A stretch of DNA of 5,238 bases, taken from the NCBI GenBank assembly GCA_026986885.1, contig JALSNT010000046.1:1-5238 (forward strand), read 5' to 3'. The stretch comes from Desulfobulbaceae bacterium. Lineage in GTDB: Bacteria; Desulfobacterota; Desulfobulbia; Desulfobulbales; Desulfobulbaceae. Under the pieces are notes generated by a model. The model was given only the letters and a program-made list of their open reading frames with translations. It searched no databases and was not told the DNA's origin. Both the position numbers and the translations under genes were made by a program. Positions 1-5,238 of this stretch are shown piece by piece (positions within the stretch are counted from its first letter, which is position 1; every line of letters starts with the position of its first letter).

Positions 1-496
1 CGAGGAAATCGGAACCATCAGCCGTAAACAGGCAAAGGACCTTGGGTTGGTCGGCCCCGCCGCCAGGGCCTGTGGAAAAGAAATGGATAACCGGGTTGAT
101 TTTCCCATCGGCAGCTATCGTCACCATCATCTGCCTGTCTCGGTCTGGTTTACCGGCGATGTCTATGGTCGTGCCCTGGTTCGCTGGCTGGAAATTAAAC
201 GATCCGTTGCCTTTATTCTTGCCCGGCTGCAGGATCTCCCGGTCCGGGAAGAGCAGATAACGCCAGGCAGGCCGGCCGCAGACCAGTGTATTGTTTCCCT
301 GGTGGAGGGTTGGCGGGGATCTATCTGTCATGTGGCGGTGACCGGGGCCGAGGGTGAAATCCGGACGTATAAGGTGGTGGATCCCTCTTTCCATAACTGG
401 CCGGGATTGGCCCTGGCCGTACGCGGAGAGGGGATTATGGATTTTCCCATCTGTAACAAGAGTTTTAATCTGTCGTATTGCGGCCATGATCTATAA
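1..496 (+). CDS. Large (NuoD/HycE/HyfG-like) subunit of an Ehr-type membrane oxidoreductase, 5'-truncated by the window edge
   Basis: The reading frame is open from base 2 to the TAA at 494-496 and gives the last 164 residues; the start lies upstream. Seen in the fragment: GPAARACG (18-25) followed by D29, R31, D33 and P35; GDVYGRALVRWLEIKRS in the middle; EGWRG; then VDPSFHNWPGLALAV and DFPICNKSFNLSYCGHDL at the C-terminus. These are the conserved landmarks of the 49-kDa NuoD / group 4 hydrogenase large-subunit family. In that family the protein forms the cavity for quinone or the NiFe site at the base of the peripheral arm. The C-terminal segment aligns with the hydrogenase DPCxxCxxR/H motif, but both ligand positions are replaced (Ser158 and Gly161), and the protein stops three residues after the motif, so there is no maturation tail. 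I therefore infer an energy-converting hydrogenase-related (Ehr) complex rather than an H2-producing enzyme. The N-terminal CxxC pair is outside the window, so loss of all Ni ligands is not proven. Confidence 0.88.
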   Translation, partial: EEIGTISRKQAKDLGLVGPAARACGKEMDNRVDFPIGSYRHHHLPVSVWFTGDVYGRALVRWLEIKRSVAFILARLQDLPVREEQITPGRPAADQCIVSLVEGWRGSICHVAVTGAEGEIRTYKVVDPSFHNWPGLALAVRGEGIMDFPICNKSFNLSYCGHDL

Positions 497-520
497 AAAT
501 AGTCAGCAATTGAGGAAAAT

Positions 521-539
521 CAGGCCCATTTTTCGCCTG
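521..539 (+). other. Small intergenic stem-loop between large and small subunit genes
   Basis: CAGGC (521-525) and GCCTG (535-539) form a perfect 5-bp inverted repeat around a 9-base loop, in the 60-base gap before the small-subunit gene. The stem ends 5 bases before the ribosome binding site and no T-run follows, so it is not a classic terminator. It could affect mRNA processing or translation, but a stem this short can arise by chance. Confidence 0.25.
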
Positions 540-544
540 TATTC

Positions 545-549
545 AGGAG
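545..549 (+). promoter_or_regulatory. Ribosome binding site of the ferredoxin/small-subunit fusion gene
   Basis: AGGAG lies 7 bases upstream of the ATG at 557. This spacing is near ideal and fixes the start codon of the fusion gene, giving it its own translation initiation despite the 60-base gap from the preceding stop. Confidence 0.8.
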
Positions 550-556
550 TTCCGCA

Positions 557-1336
557 ATGATCCACAGTCTGCTTGCCCGCTATCATCAGGGAAGCCATAC
601 CATAAAATATCCGGACGGCCCGGCGCCTGCAATGCCGGCCCGCTATCAGGGCAGGCCTGAACTCAACCAGAAGCACTGCAGGGGTACGGACTGTACGCTA
701 TGTCTGGACTGTTGCCAGGTTGCCGCCCTGGAGCGGGAGCCGTCGGGACGGCTTGCCCTGGATATGGGCCGTTGTCTTTTCTGCGGGGAATGTGTACGAA
801 AATGTCCGCAAGGGGCCGTTACCCTGAGCAGGGATTTCCGTCTTGCCGCCGGCAGGCGTGAGGAACTGGTCATCAGGGCCATGGAGCCACCGGTTGATGT
901 CCGCCTTGATGACCTGCGCCGCCGGATGTTTCGTCGCTCATTGAAACTGCGGCAGGTAAGTGCAGGTGGTTGTAATGCCTGCGAGGCCGATACCAATGTC
1001 CTGGGAACCATTGTCTATGACCTGGGCCGGTTCGGAATTCAGTTTGTTGCCTCGCCCCGCCATGCCGATGGTCTCCTGGTCACCGGTCCGGTGAGCAGCA
1101 ATATGAAAGAGGCCCTGCTGGCCACCTACGCGGCCCTGCCGGATCCGAAAATCGTCATTGCCACCGGTGCCTGTGCCATCAGCGGCGGCCTGTTCAGGGA
1201 GCATCCCGAAACCAATGCAGGTATTGAACAACTTCTGCCGGTGGATCTCTATGTCCCCGGCTGCCCTCCCCATCCCATGACCATTCTTGAAGGATTATTG
1301 CAACTGCTCGGTCTGGTTGCCCGAGATCCCAGCTGA
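557..1336 (+). CDS. Ferredoxin-NuoB fusion: HyfH/HycF-like [4Fe-4S] domain joined to HyfI/HycG-like small subunit
   Basis: A 259-residue soluble protein that would carry electrons along three predicted [4Fe-4S] clusters to the large subunit encoded just upstream. Residues about 35-95 form a two-cluster ferredoxin domain. The second motif is canonical (C73-x2-C76-x2-C79-x3-C83-P). The first is unusual, C41-x4-C46-x2-C49-x3-C53 followed by Q, with an extra C52. Residues about 128-255 match the small subunit of group 4 hydrogenases and NuoB: GGCNACE (C139, C142), YDLGRFGI, SPRHADGLLVTGPV, GAC (C206) and PVDLYVPGCPPHP (C236). These four cysteines would bind the proximal cluster; the CxxC spacing is hydrogenase-like rather than the adjacent CC of NuoB in complex I. 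In Hyf and Hyc operons the ferredoxin and small subunit are separate consecutive genes after the large subunit; here they are one polypeptide. The ATG at 557 has a good ribosome binding site, and TGA is at 1334-1336. The electron donor and acceptor cannot be told from sequence. Confidence 0.92.
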   Translation: MIHSLLARYHQGSHTIKYPDGPAPAMPARYQGRPELNQKHCRGTDCTLCLDCCQVAALEREPSGRLALDMGRCLFCGECVRKCPQGAVTLSRDFRLAAGRREELVIRAMEPPVDVRLDDLRRRMFRRSLKLRQVSAGGCNACEADTNVLGTIVYDLGRFGIQFVASPRHADGLLVTGPVSSNMKEALLATYAALPDPKIVIATGACAISGGLFREHPETNAGIEQLLPVDLYVPGCPPHPMTILEGLLQLLGLVARDPS

Positions 1337-1349
1337 GCGGCCCCCACTT

Positions 1350-1430
1350 TGCCGACCTTTTTTCCCGCCGGTAATAAATAGCAGGTCTTTGTAAAAAATC
1401 CGGAGCATCGGCATTATTTTTTTGTTTTTT
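1350..1430 (+). terminator. Possible transcription terminator after the oxidoreductase operon
   Basis: TGCCGA (1350-1355) and TCGGCA (1408-1413) are perfect 6-bp complements, and TTATTTTTTTGTTTTTT follows at once (1414-1430). A T6 tract (1358-1363) just inside the left arm and an A6 tract (1393-1398) before the right arm could add pairing, with internal bulges. The enclosed loop is long, so this is not a textbook compact hairpin. A competing shorter pairing is GACCT (1354-1358) with AGGTC (1383-1387). The position right after the last operon gene and the T-rich tail support termination, but the fold is uncertain. Confidence 0.35.
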
Positions 1431-1449
1431 GGATATTGACCAGTATACT
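1422..1449 (+). promoter_or_regulatory. Possible sigma70-type promoter of the sensor kinase gene
   Basis: TATACT (1444-1449) is a 5-of-6 match to the -10 consensus. TTGTTT (1422-1427) sits 16 bases upstream as a weak -35, matching only TTG. Transcription would start near 1456, leaving a leader of about 70 bases before the ATG at 1529. A better -35 look-alike, TTGACC (1436-1441), has no acceptable -10 at 15-19 bases. The T/A-rich setting raises the chance of accidental matches. Confidence 0.3.
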
Positions 1450-1528
1450 GAAAAAAGGATGCAGGCGATGTCTTGCTCCTCATTTCACGGCAATAAGAGG
1501 CATCTTTTTCAGGGAACCGGCGCAGATC

Positions 1529-4500
1529 ATGACACGATATTCACTCTTCAGATCACGGAGGCGAGAACTCTTTTTTTTAGTGTTACTGGTGGTGATCGGC
1601 CTTGTCGTTTCGTCCATTGCCTATTTTAATTTTCGTCGGTATGAGACGCATCTGCAAAGGGAAAAGGTCCAGGCCGATAGCCGCCTGTTGCGGCGAGAGG
1701 TTGATATGTTGCGGTATGTGGCGGAACTGTTGGCGAAGAATCCGTTGTTTATCGGTCTGGATGCCAAGGCCCTGCCGAGACAGAAGCTGGCTGCTTTTAT
1801 ATATCTCAAACAGATTCAGCAGGCTGAATCCATCGTGGACAGCTTTGTTCTTGATGCGGACGGTACCTGCGTTCTATCGAGTAATCGGCATTTTGAAGGG
1901 AAGAATTATGGGTTCAGGCCCTATTTCACCGAGGCGGTCGCCAGGGGAAGCGGCAGTTATTTTGCCTATGGCGTGACCTCGAAACGCCTGGGCCTGTATA
2001 TCTCCAGAAGAATTGATACCGGTGCTGCAAAGGGCGGCGTAGTGGTCGTCAAGGTTGATCCCCTGGAGCTTTTAGATAAGGCGGGCCTGACCACAGGGGG
2101 CAGTGGTGAAAAACAGCACGATGACCATCTTCCCTATCATGGTCTTGTCTCGGGTTCAGGTGTTCTTGTCTCCGGTGATATTCCAGGGCTATGGGTGTTG
2201 GACAGAACTTGCATGCAGTCGGGAAAATTACGTGAAAACAGACAGTTTCCCCTTTCGCTGTTGCAGGATATCGGCTTTGTGCCGGGTACCTGGGAAGAAC
2301 TTCTGCAAAAGAGATTTGTACGGGTTTCCTTAGAAAAAAATACCTATGCCCTGTATCTCCAGCCGGTAATTCCCGGGACCCTCTACTACTTTCACGCCGT
2401 CTGCGGCAATCGCCTGACTACCGGTCTGCCCCTTCTTGGGCGAACCATGCTGTTGCTGGTCGCCGCATTTTTTCTCGCCCTTATTCCCTTAGCTGTTTTT
2501 TTAGTTGCCGTCGAGCGGCAGAGGCGGCGTTTAGCTGCCATGGAAAGAGAACTCGCTTCTGAAAAACGGCAAAAAATATTACAGTTAGAGAGGTTTGAGT
2601 CCGTACTGGAAAAAAATAGAGATGGATTCTGGATTCTGGAACCTGGAGGTGTATGTATTGAATCCGTCAACACTACCTTGTGTACCATGTTGGGATATAC
2701 CCGGGAAGAGCTTGTTGGAAGAGTCTCCACGGAATTGTTTATCCATGAGGACGTTGACAGGTTGTTTTCCGGTAATGGTGTTTTTGCCAACGATCAGGCC
2801 TCGTTAAAAGTCCATCTGCGGGCGGCGGATGGCGCAATGATTCCTGTCTTGATTGAGGCCAGTTTGATGCGTGATAACGAGGGCAGTCCGCTTTTTCGCT
2901 ATGCCTTTATCACTGATCTCAGGCAGCGTATAAAAGATCTGGAAAAAATCAGACTCCTTGAAGCGGCCGTTGAACAAAGTGCCAGCTCCATTGTGATTAC
3001 GGATATTGACGGAAATATCAGGTATGTGAACCCGGCCTTTACCAAGGTCTCGGGATACACTCAGGAAGAGGCCCTGGGACAAAATCCCAGGTTATTGAAG
3101 AGTGATCGACAGGAACCGGAATTTTACCGGAAGATGTGGCAGGACATCAGCAGCGGTAAGGTATGGCACGGCCGCTTCTGCAATAAGAAGAAAGATGGAT
3201 CCCTCTATTGGGAAGATGCGGTGATCGCCCCGGTTCGTGATGAGGATGACAAAATTACTCATTTTGTGGCCATAAAAAATGACGTCACGGAAAAGGTCAG
3301 TATTGAGGCACAACTGCAGGATAAACTCGCCGAGCTGGAGCTTATCGTCGACCATGCGGGCGCCGGAATTGCCTATGTCAAGGGACGAAAGATTATGGGG
3401 CTCAACGAGGCGGCGGCAACTATTATGGGTATTCCCGTTGATGACCTGCTGTTTAAGGATACCCGTATCATCTTTCCCGGTGATGATGAGTATGAACAAT
3501 TCGGTCTTGTCCACTATCCTGAACTACGTGCCGGTAATATAGTTGATGTTGAATTTCAAACCAGAAACGGCAGAGGTGAGGAAATCTGGATACATCTGAC
3601 CGGGCAGGCGGTTGATCCCGGGGCCCTTGATGAAAAAGGGGCGGTGTGGATTATTCAGGATATGACGGCGGTCCACGAGTACCATAACCAGTTGGAGGAG
3701 GCAAAAAAACTTGCCGAGGCGGCCAGCCGTTCCAAATCCGAGTTTCTGGCCAACATGAGCCATGAGATCAGGACGCCGATGAATGCTATTATCGGTATGA
3801 CCAGGCTGGTACAGGAGACCGAGCTGGACCCCCTGCAGAAAAAGTATGTAGGCAGAATAGCAACCTCATCCGCCATGCTGCTGGGCTTGCTCAACGGTAT
3901 TCTTGACCTTTCAAAAATCGAGGCAGGGCAGCTTATTCTGGAAGAGCAGCCGTTTCTCCTGGAAACAGTGCTGGACAATGTCTATTCAACCATGATCGGG
4001 CTGGCAAGGGAAAAGGGGTTGACGCTGCTCATCGACAGGGATGAAGAGGTGCCCGAGGCCTTTGTCGGTGATAGTGTCCGGTTGGGCCAGATCCTCATCA
4101 ACCTGGTCGGCAATGCTGTCAAGTTTACCGACCAGGGCGAGGTATCTATTCATGTTTCCCGGTGCGGAACTCTGACGCCGGGAGAACAAACCAGGCTCCT
4201 GTTCAACGTGTCCGACACCGGTATCGGTATTCCGGAAGAAAAGCAACGTCATCTCTTTGGGAGCTTTCAGCAGGCGGACAGCTCCATTTCCAGACGTTAC
4301 GGCGGTACCGGCCTGGGACTGGCCATTTGCCGGCAGTTGGTGCAGCTGATGGGCGGAGAAATCAGTCTGAGCAGCAGAGAGGGGATTGGAAGCAGCTTTT
4401 CGTTTACCATTATTTTGCCGACCAGCACCAGGGAAGATGTGGAGCAATGCTGCCAGTTGCATGCAATCTGTACTACCAGCCGGGTTGCCGGCCTTACCGT

Positions 4501-5238
4501 TCTTTTGGTGGAGGATAACGAGGCCAACCGCGAACTGGGCACCATTATCCTGGAATCAACCGGGCAAAAGGTACAGGTGGCGGAAAATGGTCTGCAGGCC
4601 CTGGATCTGCTCTGTGAATTTTCTTTTGATGTCATCCTGATGGATGTGCAGATGCCGGAGATGGACGGGGTGACGGCCACCCGGGTTATCCGGGCCGTGG
4701 AAGAAGACAGGCCGGTGGATATCCGGTTATCGGCGCTGTTGCTCACCCAGCTCAGGCAACAGATCAGTGGAGGCCATGTCCCGATTATCGCCCTGACCGC
4801 CCATGCCATGGACAGTGATCGGGTCCGGTGTCTGGAGGCCGGTATGGATGAATATTTGACCAAACCCTTTCAACCGGAACAGGTGGTGGCGGTTCTGCAG
4901 AAATTTGCAGGTGACCGGACAGCGGTATCAGTGGAGAAGGATTCCGGGGATCGCAAGCCTGCAAGTGAGGGTGAAGGTGATGCCGGGTCGAAAGAAGAGA
5001 TTGTCGCCCAGGTACGGACCCACCTGAGCCGCACCTACAATCTTCAAAGCGAGCAGGTCGATCAGTTACTGGTCACCTCGGCACGCAGTCTGTCCGAGCA
5101 TCTTGATAGGGCGCTGGCGGCATTAGAGGCGGAGGATGGTGAACTATTGCGGGCGGCGGCGCACGGACTCAAGGGCAATCTGCTCAACCTGGGGCTGACG
5201 GAACAGGCGCAGACAGCGGCATTTATTGAACAGCGGGC
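1529..5238 (+). CDS. Hybrid sensor histidine kinase: DctB-like double CACHE, three PAS, HisKA, HATPase, receiver, HPt (3'-truncated)
   Basis: The frame is open from ATG 1529 to the window end, giving 1236 residues with no stop. Domains in order: basic N-terminus (RSRRR); TM1, about 14-34; periplasmic double CACHE, about 36-303, with DADGTCVLSSN, YGFRPYF, a GVTSKRLGLYISRRI segment and a membrane-proximal half ending in RENRQFPLSLL, all like DctB-type C4-dicarboxylate sensors; TM2, about 306-328; PAS1, about 351-466; PAS2, about 472-590, with W546 and a KKDGSLYWE segment recalling NifL; PAS3, about 600-717; a helical linker; HisKA with SHEIRTPMN (phospho-His745); HATPase_c with N858/N862, DTGIGI (896-901) and GGTGLGLAI (925-933); receiver with VEDNEAN, MDVQMPEMDG (phospho-Asp1039), T1090 and K1112; a charged linker; and HPt with AHGLKG (His1212), cut off by the window. 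Known family chemistry predicts a His745-Asp1039-His1212 relay at the inner membrane; the ligand is inferred only to be a small molecule, perhaps a carboxylate. The start was chosen because it gives a positively charged N-terminus before TM1. The only upstream purine-rich element, AGGGA (1511-1515), is 13 bases away, so initiation may be weak. Confidence 0.93.
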   Translation, partial: MTRYSLFRSRRRELFFLVLLVVIGLVVSSIAYFNFRRYETHLQREKVQADSRLLRREVDMLRYVAELLAKNPLFIGLDAKALPRQKLAAFIYLKQIQQAESIVDSFVLDADGTCVLSSNRHFEGKNYGFRPYFTEAVARGSGSYFAYGVTSKRLGLYISRRIDTGAAKGGVVVVKVDPLELLDKAGLTTGGSGEKQHDDHLPYHGLVSGSGVLVSGDIPGLWVLDRTCMQSGKLRENRQFPLSLLQDIGFVPGTWEELLQKRFVRVSLEKNTYALYLQPVIPGTLYYFHAVCGNRLTTGLPLLGRTMLLLVAAFFLALIPLAVFLVAVERQRRRLAAMERELASEKRQKILQLERFESVLEKNRDGFWILEPGGVCIESVNTTLCTMLGYTREELVGRVSTELFIHEDVDRLFSGNGVFANDQASLKVHLRAADGAMIPVLIEASLMRDNEGSPLFRYAFITDLRQRIKDLEKIRLLEAAVEQSASSIVITDIDGNIRYVNPAFTKVSGYTQEEALGQNPRLLKSDRQEPEFYRKMWQDISSGKVWHGRFCNKKKDGSLYWEDAVIAPVRDEDDKITHFVAIKNDVTEKVSIEAQLQDKLAELELIVDHAGAGIAYVKGRKIMGLNEAAATIMGIPVDDLLFKDTRIIFPGDDEYEQFGLVHYPELRAGNIVDVEFQTRNGRGEEIWIHLTGQAVDPGALDEKGAVWIIQDMTAVHEYHNQLEEAKKLAEAASRSKSEFLANMSHEIRTPMNAIIGMTRLVQETELDPLQKKYVGRIATSSAMLLGLLNGILDLSKIEAGQLILEEQPFLLETVLDNVYSTMIGLAREKGLTLLIDRDEEVPEAFVGDSVRLGQILINLVGNAVKFTDQGEVSIHVSRCGTLTPGEQTRLLFNVSDTGIGIPEEKQRHLFGSFQQADSSISRRYGGTGLGLAICRQLVQLMGGEISLSSREGIGSSFSFTIILPTSTREDVEQCCQLHAICTTSRVAGLTVLLVEDNEANRELGTIILESTGQKVQVAENGLQALDLLCEFSFDVILMDVQMPEMDGVTATRVIRAVEEDRPVDIRLSALLLTQLRQQISGGHVPIIALTAHAMDSDRVRCLEAGMDEYLTKPFQPEQVVAVLQKFAGDRTAVSVEKDSGDRKPASEGEGDAGSKEEIVAQVRTHLSRTYNLQSEQVDQLLVTSARSLSEHLDRALAALEAEDGELLRAAAHGLKGNLLNLGLTEQAQTAAFIEQR

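Noticed and set aside
2..496. Active [NiFe] hydrogenase (hydrogen-evolving formate hydrogenlyase) large subunit
   Set aside because: The C-terminal DPCxxCxxR/H motif and the post-motif extension are absent, so a standard NiFe active site cannot be assembled as far as this fragment shows.
646..1273. Minus-strand open frames opposite the small-subunit gene
   Set aside because: The plus-strand frame carries complete iron-sulfur motifs. The antisense products show no family signature and have no sensible ribosome binding site.
1580..1582. Alternative GTG start for the kinase, downstream of a GGAGG at 1557-1561
   Set aside because: The spacing of 18 bases is too long, and starting there would remove the basic N-terminus and the beginning of TM1.
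1429..1629. Plus-strand 66-codon frame spanning the intergenic gap and the kinase start
   Set aside because: It begins at a TTG inside a T-rich tract, lacks a ribosome binding site, overlaps the kinase start in another frame, and its product resembles nothing known.
3694..3709. A AAA AAA heptamer in slippery-site phase (3703-3709) just after a GGAGGAGG sequence, suggesting a programmed -1 frameshift before HisKA
   Set aside because: The A-run encodes the common EEAKKLAEAA linker of hybrid kinases, the Shine-Dalgarno-like element is too close for a dnaX-type stimulator, and the shifted frame stops after about 18 codons.
3986..4863. Two long minus-strand open frames (3986-4462 and 4297-4863, 158 and 188 codons) opposite the kinase core
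   Set aside because: They lie fully antisense to the well-conserved HATPase and receiver domains, overlap each other in different frames, and encode no recognisable domain. They are shadows of the plus-strand gene.

Overview
The window carries three protein-coding genes, all on the + strand. It holds the tail of an operon for a membrane-bound, complex I-like / group 4 [NiFe]-hydrogenase-like oxidoreductase, followed by a separate and very large hybrid sensor histidine kinase that runs off the right edge. No RNA gene, mobile element, CRISPR array or long repeat was seen. The oxidoreductase genes and a DctB-like sensor on a multi-PAS phosphorelay kinase suggest an anaerobic, energy-versatile bacterium. 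My guess is a Desulfobacterota member (Desulfobulbales-like), from general gene style rather than any database comparison.

Bases 1-496 encode the C-terminal 164 residues of a NuoD/HycE/HyfG-type large subunit. It keeps the family fold signatures but ends in SFNLSYCGHDL, where a true [NiFe] hydrogenase has the nickel-binding DPCxxCxxR/H motif. It also lacks the cleavable tail found on HycE. This points to an energy-converting hydrogenase-related (Ehr-like) complex that probably does not make or use H2. After a 60-base gap with a small stem-loop and a good ribosome binding site, bases 557-1336 encode its electron-transfer partner. This is one polypeptide joining a HyfH/HycF-like two-cluster ferredoxin domain to a HyfI/HycG/NuoB-like small subunit. 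The order large subunit, ferredoxin, small subunit matches hyfG-hyfH-hyfI, with the last two fused. Together the pair would form the peripheral electron-transfer arm docked on antiporter-like membrane subunits presumably encoded upstream of the window.

Bases 1337-1528 are non-coding. They contain a possible terminator-like inverted repeat with a T-rich tail and a possible sigma70-type -10 element, consistent with the operon ending and a new transcript beginning.

Bases 1529-5238 encode at least 1236 residues of a hybrid kinase: TM1, a periplasmic double-CACHE domain like that of DctB, TM2, three PAS domains, HisKA (His745), HATPase_c, a receiver (Asp1039) with an internal insertion, and the start of an HPt domain (His1212). 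This gives an intramolecular His-Asp-His relay. The final output regulator is not in the window. Whether the kinase controls the upstream complex cannot be decided from this sequence.
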